Of a stretch of DNA of 64,000 bases, positions 45,751 through 57,117 are shown piece by piece (the stretch's first letter is position 1; each line of letters starts with the position of its first letter). Origin of the DNA: Siphonodentalium dalli. Taxonomy: Eukaryota; Mollusca; Scaphopoda; Gadilida; Siphonodentaliidae. The stretch covers positions 11,885,814 through 11,949,813 of the forward strand of contig CP136063.1 in NCBI GenBank assembly GCA_032622095.1, in the 5' to 3' direction. The notes under the pieces are model-generated. The model did not search any database. It worked only from the letters and a program-made list of their open reading frames with translations, and was not told the DNA's origin. A program made the translations under genes and the position numbers.

Positions 45751-48700
45751 GATGTGGTATTATCTCAATATATAGAACCAAATTCTTCTCGATACCTGTT
45801 GGTCTGGTACTAACAGACATATTGGCGCTACCTTAGTACCTATACGACTTGTTATTTCTAAGTGTGTACGAAATTTAATCAGACGTGTTACTACTGTTTG
45901 GTTTTCTAATGAGAGATACATTTCCTTTGAAAAATAAGTCTTGATGATTCTGTAGAAGGCACATTTATTGGATTTTACTATATCACCATGCTATGATTGT
46001 ACAAATGCGTCTTGTATTCGACCTTTGATATATCAATGCTATACTCCAACACAATATAATTACAACTACATTTGTTTTCATTGAAATGCGGGGATTTGAT
46101 TAGTCGATAGGCTAGCGGGCGATTTGATATATCAGTGCATGGATGATGCAGTAGACGATTCACATCGCGTAGTGACACTATAAGAAACATGGGCGTGTCT
46201 ATAACCGGCGCCCCACACGACGACACCGGACGAAGCGAAAGCGCGGAACGAGAATTCTATTAGAATATCAGTGAAAAACCAACTCGAAAACTCAATGCTA
46301 CCAACATTTGAAAAGGTAGTTGATGTCTATATTGCATGTTTCTTCTTCTTACGGACACTATACGTTACTCATACATGTTCATTCTAGCCGTATTTATGTT
46401 TTTGTAACGTTCGACTGAACACCCAAATTTCGTGCCGCTTTTTTCATTTTCCAATTTTCGAAAGAGCGTCCATGACATATATAGTTACAGTATAGTTCAC
46501 AGTATAGTTACTGTGAACACAAATTAGCATGAATCATACTGATCAACAGGCTGATGAACATGGCTAATTTTATTGGGAATAAATTAAATGTGTTACCCAA
46601 TTACAACCATATTAACAATTTCCTGCTTCATAACAATGGTAATGACATGACATTTGTCACGAGAACATCTTATCTTATCTCATCTTATTATATATTGTAA
46701 ATACCTCCTATGTCAGGAGAACCGCCGATGACCCGACGTTGGCATACACACCCACACAGTTTTATAGACTTTTTGTTAGTATTGTTAATATATGGAGGGG
46801 CTGGGGGCGTAAACAAGTTGCGAGACGTGGGGGGTGTTTTTGTACATTGCCATTTTGTTTACACCCACCCACCCATTCTTGCATTTATTTTTCATAAAAT
46901 TTTAGACACCTACCCAAAACCCCAAAGCTTTATGTTGTTCACCTCGGTAAAAACGACCAACCGATCTATATTGGTCCCTTCTTTGAAAGAACAAATTATA
47001 TGTTACTTCCTGTTTACAACATGTGCAAGACACATGTTTTCTTGGCTGATAATTATGCGATAATCATCAGTAATCAGCGATAATCTCAACTAAATTGAAC
47101 TCTAAGCAATCAACACAGGTAGAATATAATGTTTATATATTTGTAAATTTATAACCCAGCCTATTCATCTGTGTGAATAGATGAAAAATATGTTGAATCC
47201 CCTGGAATGACAACAAAAAATAACTACTAAACTAGGGTCAGTGTTAGGGCCTATAGTATAATAAAAAATTACACAAAATTAAATTTATCTTTTTTTCAGA
47301 CATCAACCAGCATCAACTAGTAGGCCTAGAGCCTATAGTAATACACAAAAGGAAAATATGCATATGAAACATACGAATTAGCTTTTATGTGTGCCTGCAT
47401 GACCACCGACCCGATCTCGCATTACGACTTAGGACTAGGCCTAAAATAATGTTCAACCTGTTAACGCTTTGAGTTTGAACGTGGATGGTCAATTTAGTGC
47501 CAAATCCACTTTAGTGACATGTGACCGTGGATACGATGTCACAGTAAGCGTAACGTCATTGTGTTGGTGTAGGGAAGATAACTCCAATTTGGTCTTCTGT
47601 TTACAGTATACCGGCTGTACTCTTGATTTACTATCATATGTCTACCTGTGTCTACTATATATTATTAACTATACATTATTATGATGCATTATGAGAATAC
47701 CGGCGGTTATTTGAATGAGTGGGAGCCTTGCGCAAGGGTGCTACTAATGCTCTGGGCCATAGTGTTCGAAGGGTTAAAAATAAAATGAGTTGCCCCGTGT
47801 TGAGGGTCATATGGCCATAACAGTTCACACTAGCCTAGAGCTATCTGAAGTATGTTTTTATTGAACTACACCGTGAACAATTTTCAATATAAAAACTGCC
47901 AAGCAAGCTGAAACAGACACAATAAAATTTGCGTGCAAAAAAAATCAATAAAAATGTTGGGACCCACCCCAACAATATTCACTATTTTTCCATTTTATTT
48001 CAACTTATGGGGATAATTATAACAATATTGAATGTATTAGTGCTTCTCATATTGCAGCAACCCGCAACATATAAACAAATATGTTTAAAACAGTTGAAAA
48101 TATGTCAATGAAAAAAAAGTGGTCAAAAACTGTTTCCGGCCTCGGGTACTCACACACCCCACCCCTCACGTCTCGAACAAAAATTCGCCCCCCCATGGGA
48201 GGGGTATTTATTTTTAGTAGGACTTGTTAGTACTTTTACATATATACATACATGGAGGATTATTTTACCACGTTTTGGGAGCCATACTGGGACTCAACTC
48301 GACAGGCCTGAAATTTTATGTCTATACTTATACATACCATGTTAGGCAGGTAACTCTATCTACAACGTACTAGAGGCTTACGCCCCGAATGGAGGATTTT
48401 TGGATGTGACCAGGGCATTTGTTTACAAATTACATCGGGCTGGAGTCTGGAGTTAATAATTTTACCGGAGATCGCTATCCAATCGCTTCGGATTCGACTC
48501 TGTGTGTGTCGATAATTATTGAGTTGTCATTGAGTCATTTTAAACGTAAATTGTATCCAAACAAGTAATTTTTGTTATCATCGATAGTTTATTGCTGAAA
48601 ATTTAAGTTCAGGTGTAACAAATTATTTTCTGAAAGTTTGCTTGGTCGTTGACAATTTCGGCCAATTTATTTTCGGCCCATCAACTAAATTCGGAGATCG

Positions 48701-48783
48701 TCCAACGGAAAATCCTATTGTGGCAATTATTTTTCTGAGATGGATTAATAGTAGATAGTTGAAAATAAAGTGTTATCATTGTC
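45751..48783. other. No gene seen
   Basis: Contains G- and C-rich tracts near 46795-46880 (ggggctgggggcg, ggggggtg, cacccacccaccc) that resemble the ends of the hAT-like element at 51795, and poly-A rich words near 47935. The 117-codon frame at 46710 crosses these tracts and shows no protein features. Confidence 0.4.
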
Positions 48784-48958
48784 ACTATAAGCCACCAACG
48801 TCGTTTTTCGGTTGATCTATGAGCATATAGATCGATCAGTAGACGAATAACATACTTAGTATAATCCGCTTCGCGGAATTATTCAGTATGCTATTCGTCT
48901 ACTGATCGATCAATAGGCTCATAGATCAACCGAAAAACGACGTTGATGGCTTATGTAG
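48784..48958. mobile_element. Hairpin MITE, 175 bp, near-perfect palindrome
   Basis: ataagccaccaacgtcg, gttgatctatgag and atcagtagacgaata on the left are matched by tattcgtctactgat, ctcatagatcaac and cgacgttgatggctta on the right. The centre is itself palindromic (aatccgcttcgcggaatt), so there is almost no loop. Confidence 0.9.
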
Positions 48959-49122
48959 ATATCTTAGAAATGTACTCACAAACATAGTATGGCCTCAATC
49001 AGCTTCCTGTCCATCTATAATAAATATAAACGTTTTCCGTGTGTAGTATTGCGATCTGGTGAATGCAACACGCAACTTCTCAAATATACATTAGTCAGGA
49101 TGCTCACTTTATGGATACGTAC

Positions 49123-49314
49123 CTCATTAACTGATATAACATATGTTCGTTTGGCATGTTCAGTATCATGATATAGAATTCTTGCTCGGACGAGGACACC
49201 ACTATGACCTACCATTATGGAGCTGACATATGGTATAATACTGATGTAAACGTTGTGTATTAGACCACCCGGAGGTTGCAGTGACGACAACACCACTGTT
49301 GTGTGAAGGTTCTC
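49123..49314 (-). CDS. Probable internal exon of an unidentified extracellular protein
   Basis: 192 bp, phase 0/0. The acceptor is ccactggtatccag and the donor AATGAG/GTACGT. The 64 residues include TTVVLSSLQPPGGLIHNVYI, then MVGHSGVLVRARILYH and KRTYVISVNE. Alternating hydrophobic strands and an intact frame between good splice sites support a real exon. The strands suggest a beta-sandwich or ectodomain, but I cannot name it. It is on the same strand as the adhesion GPCR, 31 kb upstream of the HormR exon, so it could be an N-terminal exon of that gene or part of another. Confidence 0.45.
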
Positions 49315-49439
49315 CTGGATACCAGTGGTAGTAGGTTACCTGCAATGTATTCATAATTGAAGGTCAGTTCAGTGTGTGTATCGTTGGTTTATTACCATAT
49401 TAGCATACCGTTTACGGATATAATACGGTGCTATGGAAT

Positions 49440-49905
49440 GCGTCAAGAATAGTTGATTAACACCTTTATCATGATGAATTACTACAGATAAGAATTACGG
49501 ATAGCTTATAGTAGTCATATAATGAACTACTACTGATACGAATTACGAATAGCTTATAATAGTCGCATAATGAACTACTACTGATACGAATTACGAATAG
49601 CTTATAATAGTCGCATAATGAACTACTACTGATACGAATTACGAATAGCTTATAATAGTCACATAATTAACTACTACTGATACGAATTACGAATAGCTTA
49701 TAATAGTCCCATAATGAACTACTACTGATACGAATTACGAATAGCTTATAATAGTCGCATAATGAACTACTACTGATACGAATTACGAATAGCTTATAAT
49801 AGTCGCATAATGAACTACTACTGATACGAATTACGAATAGCTTATAATAGTCACATAATGAACTACTACTGATACGAATTACGAATAGCTTATAATAGTC
49901 ACATA
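49440..49905. repeat. 48-bp minisatellite, about 9 copies, highly uniform
   Basis: The unit is aatgaactactactgatacg, aattacgaatagcttataat, agtcgcat. Copies differ at one or two positions (agtcrcat, agtccc). The uniformity suggests recent expansion. It abuts the 3' end of LINE-1. Confidence 0.95.
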
Positions 49906-50554
49906 ATGTAGATGTAGATGTTTATTTGTACAATATATAAGAATAGATAACAAAGCATTGACATATGAATAAATAGTATTGTACAGGAGCAGCATGACCT
50001 ACAGGCCGTCTTCCTGTTGCCCCTCAATAAATAATACAATAACACAATATGATGGCGTATGTAGTTTCAGGTTAGCTGGTTGGTGTTAATGTAAAATAAT
50101 CATACTAAGTTGATATTTTTATTGAAAATGGTATAAATTGTGAACTTAAGAGTAGATCTGTTATATAATTTTGCGTTTGATGGACAAGTTAGAAAAATTA
50201 AATCGAAATAAGTTTCTGAGGTAGCGACGGCCCTATATAATGTAGTTTTTGAATTAAACAGAATGGACGGCGGAAACCATTGTATCAGTTAGATTTTTAT
50301 GACAACATAATACCGTACATAATTTGACTTACCATATATAACCTCTTACTTTAAAAATTTACGGATGCTGCCGTGTATGTCACAGGGCTGTCAGGAAGGG
50401 CGGATGTTCAGGTGATAACTCTAAGTTGTAGCTTGCTTGGGGCAAGTGATATTACGAGTATCTATTGCAAATGTAGCATGATTTGATGTTACATGTAGCC
50501 GAATATTTACCTATTAGTTCAGTAGATAATAATTTTTTGAATACATAATTAAAC

Positions 50555-50881
50555 TTACATTTTTATTTTGGAGCTATAAACCGAATTCCACACTTTGGGA
50601 AAAGTATGTTTTGGTAGATTTTCTGAGAAACATGTTCTAGCGGTTTTGCTTCTTAGTTTATTCGCCTGTCTTGAATTTACACCGAGGGAGTAAGTGAACA
50701 TTTTTTCAAATGATTTTGGGAGATTTCTTTTTGTCCAGTTGTACATAAAGAGCGCTGCGTGCATGGTGTAGAGATCTTTGAACATTAGAATGTTCTCTTG
50801 TTTGAATAGGGGTTCTGTGTGGCTATTATACTTAGATTTGCATAGAATGCGAATTGCCCTTTTTTGTAAGGTTGATAGCAC
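50555..50881 (-). pseudogene. LINE-1 RT C-terminal region
   Basis: LQKRAIRILCKSKYNSHTEP, then LFKQENILMFKDLYTMHAAL and FMYNW, the conserved region after the thumb in CR1/Jockey-type LINEs. Confidence 0.85.
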
Positions 50882-51233
50882 ACTAGCATGACATGAGTGC
50901 CCCCATACCGGGATACAGTAAAGAAGATGGCTGTGGACTAAGGAGTGGTATATACTTTTTCGTGAATCTTTTGGTAATATGTTTTTTTTACTTTTTCAAG
51001 CAGTAGAGAGTGTGGTTCATATTCCTTTGTATCATTGATATGTGGGTTTTAATCGTTAAGTTTTCATCCATGGTAATACCTAGGCATTTTATGGACTGTA
51101 CTTGCATTTGGTTCCCTACCATAACTAATGCTAAGCCATTCATTTTAAGTGTAAAGTTTCTTCATTGCCTTTGGGGTGGATTAACATGAATTTACTTTTA
51201 GCTGTATTGATTGACAGTTTGTTACAACACCAT

Positions 51234-51749
51234 TCAAATATGTGTTTTAATTCGGTAATTGATGTTTTTTTTTATGTTTTTTTTATCGTAGCCAGATGAA
51301 TATAGGGTGGTATCATCAGCAAATGACAGCAAATTCATTTTTGTACCTTGGGGCATATCGTTTACATAGAGGAGAAAAATTGTCGGCCCGAGAAATGACC
51401 CCTGGGGCACGCCCCACGTTATTCTTTTTAATGCGGAAGTATGTCCTTGACAGTCATCATATTGTTTTCTATCCGTTAGGTAACTTCTAAACCAGTCTTT
51501 AGAAATTCCTCGAATTCCGTAATGTTCTAGCTTTCCCAATAAAATTTCATGACTGATTGTATCAAACGCTTTCGACAAGTCTATGAAAATAGCTAATGTA
51601 GAATCCTTAGTTGGTGTATCATTGTTTTCTGCTACATAATCTAGAAGGTGCTTTAATGGGTGTATCGTAGAGTGATTCTTGCGAAATCCATATTGGTGTT
51701 TATGTAGAATATTATGTTTTTGAAGGAATGAAAATAGCCTACTCTGCAT
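51234..51749 (-). pseudogene. LINE-1 reverse transcriptase core
   Basis: Contains YGFRKNHST, FIDLSKAFDTISHEILLGKL, GVPQGSFLGPTIFLLYVND and SFADDTTLY, the RT motifs around the catalytic FADD. The frame is intact here but is shifted downstream; 50882-51233 shows CLGITMDENLTIKTHI in another frame. Confidence 0.9.
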
Positions 51750-51794
51750 AAGTTTCTCTAATAATTCGAAAAGACGGGTAAAATGCTAATGGGC

Positions 51795-52319
51795 GCAGGG
51801 GGGGGGGGGGGGGGTAAAAAAAATTCCGCCATACGGTGGGTGGGTGGTCAAAGCCACCAACAAGCAATTTTTTCCGCAACTGCTTGTTTTTTTAGTGTTT
51901 TGGCAATGAGTTGGGCTTCAAAACCACTTTGAATGAGAGAAATAATGTAATTATAACTGGTAAACTGACTGCAGGCAGTTATCGTGTTGTATTTTGTTGC
52001 AAATGTTGAAATCCAAGATGGCCGCTGGCAGCAATGTTTTTTTGGCCGAATGACCTCAAAATGACTCATTCCTATTTACATGTCCATGTTAACATCCATG
52101 ATAAATAGTATGCACAGAAATTCATATACAGCTGTTTACAGTGAATTTCCCCCCGCAAATCTCTGTTTTAGTGTTAAAAGGGGGGTGGGTGTCAAAAAAT
52201 GGTCGGAAAAAACTGCCGAAAACGGAAACAAATTTGGCGGTGGGGGTGGGTGGGTACAAAAAATGATCGAAAGGTAATAAATGCCATACGTGCCTGAATT
52301 TTTTTTCCCGATCCCCACC
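51795..52319. mobile_element. 525-bp MITE inserted in LINE-1, 8-bp duplication (hAT-like)
   Basis: Flanks TAATGGGC (51787-51794) and TGATGGGC (52320-52327) form an 8-bp duplication with one mismatch. The ends are gcaggggg...taaaaaaaattc and, from the other side, ggtggggatcgggaaaaaaaattc, short imperfect inverted repeats; subterminal ggtgggtgggtgg occurs at both ends. 8-bp duplications with CAGGG-like ends are typical of hAT elements. No ORF. Confidence 0.8.
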
Positions 52320-52679
52320 TGATGGGCCTATAATTTGTTATTTTACTAGGCGATTCGTTTTTATGGAGTGGAATTACTTTGGATATTTTCAGCCTATCAG
52401 GGAAGATTCCGTGTTTGAATGATAAGTTGAATATGTGCGACAGTGCTCTTGAAGTTTCGGGGATGGTCTGTTTCATTAGTTTCGATGTGAGATGGTCGAT
52501 GTCAGCGGTTCCCTTCCCGATGACTTTATCAGAGATCTTCAGGATTTCGTTGACGTCAGTGGGAAACAAGAAGAAATTACCAGTATTAGAATGTGTTATA
52601 TAGTCTGCAAAATGTTTATCTGGGTTACAGGGGACGTCGTCACTAGTCGTTTGGCCGATTTTAGCGAAATATGCATTAA

Positions 52680-53082
52680 GGGTACGTTCATACGCTGGCA
52701 AGTTTGCACGGTATGTTTTTGCGGGCATTTCGTCATAGAAAACCACATGGTGCCAGAATATGAACGGAAAGATGCACATAACATGCATCTTTACCAAAGC
52801 AAAGGACATCAGAAGTAAAATTTATGTAGTTCCACTTGTAACGATGCTATTGTAATTTGCCTTCAATTACTTGTATGATTTATTCTTGCGAGATATGTAC
52901 ATGCAAATTCCGCTAGCATGGCTACATGTGGAACTACAGAGATTTTACTTCGCACGTAGTTAGCTGTGGTACATTTGCATCTTATACGATTGTTTCCGTT
53001 CATATTATGGCACCATATCGTTTTCTACAACAAAATGCCTGCAAACCATACCGTGCAAACTTGCCAGCGTATGAACGTACCC
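52680..53082. mobile_element. 403-bp palindromic MITE inserted in LINE-1, TAA duplication
   Basis: The ends GGGTACGTTCATACGCTGGC and its complement are followed by aagtttgcacggtatg on both sides. Arms of about 180 bp continue inward (gaagtaaaat, gtagttccac). TAA at 52677-52679 and 53083-53085 is a 3-bp target duplication. Removing the insert restores the LINE RT frame. TWA-type 3-bp duplications are typical of PIF/Harbinger elements. Confidence 0.9.
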
Positions 53083-53386
53083 TAAACGCCTGTGCTATTT
53101 TACCTGGTTCCGAAATTACAGTGTTTTCATGTGATACACTAGATGGCATTTTAGGAGTATTATTTGACAGTTTTAGAGCGTTTTTCAAGATGACCCATGT
53201 ACGTCGCATGTCAAATTTATTTTCCTGTAGAACATTGTTGTAATATAGTTGTTTACTCTTTCTGATTAATTGCTTGTATATTCGACAATATGTTTTGTAC
53301 TTATGAACGTTGAGAATAGACGGATTTTTCAATTTTTGTTATGTATAATTTGTTCTTAACTAAAGAAGAGTTAAGGAGACCTTTTG

Positions 53387-54502
53387 TCACCCATGGTTCT
53401 TGTTTTTATATTTTTTCGGCGGATTAGATTGAACCAATGGAAATGCTTCATTAAACGCCCATAGATAAATAGATAAAAAATTATCATATGCTTGGTTCGG
53501 CGATGTGCAGTCGAAAACACATTGGAAATCGTGTTGTTTAAGTATACTTTTAAATTTATCTGTATTATTTTGACTCATTATTCTTTTTTCTGTCGAATGA
53601 TCCACTTTTGTGTATTTATTGTCTCGATATTCGGCATAAAATGTAGCGAAATGGTCCGACACATCGGAAAGTATGATGCCAGTGTCGACACGGGATACGA
53701 TGTTGTTGCTAAACATATGATCAATTAATGTCGCTGAGTGGTCAGTTATTCGCGTGGGACGTGTAATTAGAAGTAAGAAACCATTCCCAAACATATTTTC
53801 GACAAAGTTATTTGTTTTTGTATGTGAATGGAAGTTAAGCAAGTCAATATTGAAATCCCCTATGAGATATGCTTTCGTTCCTGTGTCGTTTAAATGTTGT
53901 ACGACGTTTGTTATTTTAGCTATACAAGTATCTAGATCTGACAAGGGGGTTGTATTTGGTCTACACATGTATATAGACCCTACTACATATGAGGAGTGTC
54001 CAGTGTCTATTTCGATGAATAGCGCTTCAATTACATGAGGAATAAATATGATCAGATCCTCACGAATTTTAAAAGATAGGTTTTCTTTTATGAACATCCC
54101 AACACCACCATGTCCGTCGTCGTCGTCGGGTCGGGATTTATATTGAAATTGATGATAACCAGGGTGATAATACTCTTCTCTTATCTTGAATATTTCCGAC
54201 AGAGCTAGAATATCAATAGAGTGGTTAGGTTTTGTAATATCTGATAACAGATTTTTAAATGAATCCCAGTTAGCGTTCAGGCTTCTGCAATTTATACCGA
54301 GAATTGAACATTCGGATTTGGAAATATTTTTATTTTCGTTCAGCTGCGAAGGTGACAAATAGTTACTTGAGCGATTTGAGAAACTATATGGCGAGTATGT
54401 GTTTCCATCATCGTCGTCAGGAGGACCATTTAACACGGTTTTAAGATTTAAGGAGTTACTTCCCTGAACATCGCCCAATGCGAAATTATCCGTTGTCATC
54501 AT
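53387..54502 (-). pseudogene. LINE-1 APE endonuclease domain
   Basis: 371 codons. Motifs in order: ILGINCRSLNANW, the catalytic Glu in ILALSEIF, GGVGMFIKENLSF, YLIGDFNIDLLNF (Asp and Asn of the active site) and SDVSDHFATFYAE (the terminal SDH). The enzyme nicks target DNA to prime reverse transcription. The N-terminal 80 residues are polar and low-complexity; no 2A motif is present. The frame ends at KNKNHG where the link to the RT part is lost. Confidence 0.88.
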
Positions 54503-55180
54503 TAGTTCTGAAGATAGAGTTAACTTTCTTGCCCTTCGATAATATTACAATAAATTGATGTTGATATACTTTAGTGTAAACATATTTTATTCTCTAAATC
54601 ATGCACATGAATTAACAAGCTAATGGTACAAGTATAACATAAAGACAATTTTATTAGAGAATGGGATTTGGCAGAAAGCATGATGCTTATATCAGCCATG
54701 TCCCCATCTTTAGCATTCACAGGTGGTGTCTTTATTGATTATTCATAATGTTCTTTTCCCAGTTAGATTTTGCTTTCATGTTCAATGTTTCTATCTTATT
54801 GGCTTTGTCAGCCATCTGGGGCATAGACTGTCAAACAGTAACTCATCATGAGTCACTGCTGGGCAGTCCATGCATCAGATGACCGGAATTGTTACATGTA
54901 TGTGACCTGACCCCAGACCTCACCCCATCATTTTCTAATAATCGTAGCTCAAAGTTCAAGTTTCGAAATCAAAACGACAAGAGAGTTGTGTCTTATAGTA
55001 TAACGAGCAAAATATAATACATGTATACTGAAATATATGATATTTTTCCACTTTTCTAAGTTATACTGTATAATTGGTGACTTCGAAGTCTAGTTTTCAC
55101 ACGTTCACGTTGTTTCATAGAGGCAGAATGTTTTATTTATTTATAAAGTTTATTTATAAAGTTAGCGACTTAGGAAAAGT
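54503..55180. other. Between LINE-1 and LINE-2; probably LINE-2 3' UTR at the right
   Basis: No conserved protein. 55020-55180 is AT-rich minus-strand sequence downstream of the LINE-2 stop. The origin of 54700-54900 is unclear. Confidence 0.4.
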
Positions 55181-57117
55181 TCAATTTGGAAATCGTTTAG
55201 ATAAAATTATGAATTTTTGGACCCTCATAAATAAATCTATATTCTCTTCCAATGATAGTTTGTGGCTTCCATGTAGCAAGGTTTTTACTCCTGGTCTTGT
55301 TATTAATCCCCCAAAACACCTATCTCTTTCAACCAAATATCTGCGACAATAAAAAAGAAAATGTTCTGATGTTTCTTTGGCACCACAAATACACAACGGA
55401 CTATCTCTCAGATGGTTGCTGAAAAGATCATAGTTTAAATTACTGCATTCCAGTCTTAATCGGCAATGGTATATTTGACTTGCTCTCGTATATGCATATT
55501 CCAAGTATCTAGGACGCTCTTTGAGGTCACTATTCAAAAGTGTTTTGAAGTCTGAGAGTGTTTCACATTTCCTCACTTCTGGTTTTAACTCGTTCCAAAG
55601 ATTGATTGTGTGTGGAAGAAATGATTTCTGATAAGTAACCGAGTTGCAGAAAGGTACTCTAAGATCATCTGATATCGTGTCATATCCACTAGTACTCGAT
55701 ATTGTATTCGGAACAGCATTGTATAGATAAGGGGGAGTGAGTTTTTTCGTCATTTTAAAAAAGAGCATGAGTTTAGTCTTTACTCTCCGTTTTGATAATT
55801 TTTCCCACCCAACTTCTTGAAGAACTGTGCATTTATTACAACTTCTTGTTCCACCGGTTACTATTCTAGCGGCTTCGTACTGAATATCTTCTAGTGAATC
55901 GGCTTCTTCGCCTGTACAATTGTCCCATACCGAGGAAGCATATTCCAAGACGGGACGAATATAGGACAAGTAAATTCTTTCTAGAGTTCTTCTATCAAGG
56001 ATAAATTTATACTTCCTCAGTATGTACAATCTTTTGGACGCTCGGTTTTCAATATCTTCTATATGGTCTTTCCATTTACCCTGTCGGTTGAATGTCAGAC
56101 CCAAATGTTTATGTGTGTCTACCTCATTTATTCTCTCGTTTGACATGTTTAGTACTGGTTGGTCAATAGGTATTTGTTTCCACGAAACAAGCACGGATTC
56201 TGTTTTCAATGGGTTGAATTTAACTGCCCAGGTCTTTGACCAGTTGAATATTTTGTGTAGGTCTGAATTGATCAAATCTGCAGCAATTGTGGTATCTTCT
56301 ATAGCAATATAAAGTGATCTATCATCCGCAAATAATCTTATATTACATGTAATTCCCTCGACTATGTCGTTTATATACACGAGAAATAGGAGAGGGCCGA
56401 TTATTGATCCTTGAGGCACTCCTGTTGTAACGTCTTTCCATGGCGAATTAAAGTTAGAAATTGTTACTCTTTGTTGTCTACAATCAAGATAGTTTTCAAG
56501 TAGTTTTAAAAGCTTCCCAGTTATCCCCATTCTTTTAAGTTTAAAGAGGAGACCCCTGTGCCAAACCTTATCGAACGCCTTGCTTATATCGCAGAATACA
56601 CCCCTTATTTCCCTCCCATCGTCAAGGGCTGAGATAATATAATGGTAAATATCGATCAATTGGAATACTGTGCTATCGTTCGGTGTAAATCCCGACTGTA
56701 GGTCGGTTAAAAGCTTATTCGTTCGTAGGTATTTTGATATATGATATAATAGACATTTCTCGAAGACCTTATACAGACAACTGAGTAAGGATACTGGTCG
56801 ATAATTGGATGGATCGCTGGGATCTCCATTTTTGAAAATTGGGCATACGTTTGCCTTTTTCCATTCTAAAGGAAAATACGACCGTTCAATGAAAACCCTG
56901 AAAGAGAATGCTAGTGGTTTAGCTAGTGATATCGAACAATTTTTTAATACTTTGGGACTAATACCATCGTATCCGGCCGCTTTCGATGTCTTGATTGAGT
57001 TTAAACTTTCGAGTACACGTTCATCAGATATTTCAATGTCGCTCAGGCGCTTATCCGTTAACCAATCAAAGATGGGTAACTCTAACTTATCTTCATCAGG
57101 TAAGGAGGAGATTTTAC
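55181..57117 (-). CDS. LINE-2 ORF2, 3' part: reverse transcriptase and C-terminal domain
   Basis: Reads on from the frameshift: AAGYDGISPKVLKN, NYRPVSLLSCLYKVFEK, LQSGFTPNDST, GVFCDISKAFDKVWHRGL, GVPQGSIIGPLLFLVYIND, RLFADDRSLYI (catalytic Asp pair), HLGLTFNRQGKW, SYIRPVLEYASSVWD, then RLRLECSNLNYDLF and CICGAKETSEHFLFYC (C-x-C...H...C). The frame is intact for about 645 codons to the stop. The gag-like partner is absent. Confidence 0.92.

Larger units (their letters stand above)
49906..54502 (-). mobile_element. LINE-1: decayed CR1/Jockey-type LINE with two nested insertions
   Basis: Coding order on the minus strand is endonuclease (53387-54502), RT N-terminus (53083-53332, 52328-52679), RT core (51234-51749) and RT C-terminus (50555-50881), then a 3' UTR that ends in repeated catctaca at 49906. 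Subtracting the two insertions (52680-53082 and 51795-52319) restores continuity of the element. Several frameshifts remain (near 53360, 51760, 51230-50880), so it is inactive. Confidence 0.88.

Noticed and set aside
46710-47063. 117-codon open frame
   Set aside because: It crosses G- and C-rich tracts and has no domain, splice or codon pattern of a gene.
49440-49905. CRISPR-like array of 48-bp repeats
   Set aside because: No spacers; a plain tandem repeat.
52192-52809. 205-codon frame as one protein
   Set aside because: It is a chance fusion of LINE-1 RT sequence with parts of the two inserted MITEs.
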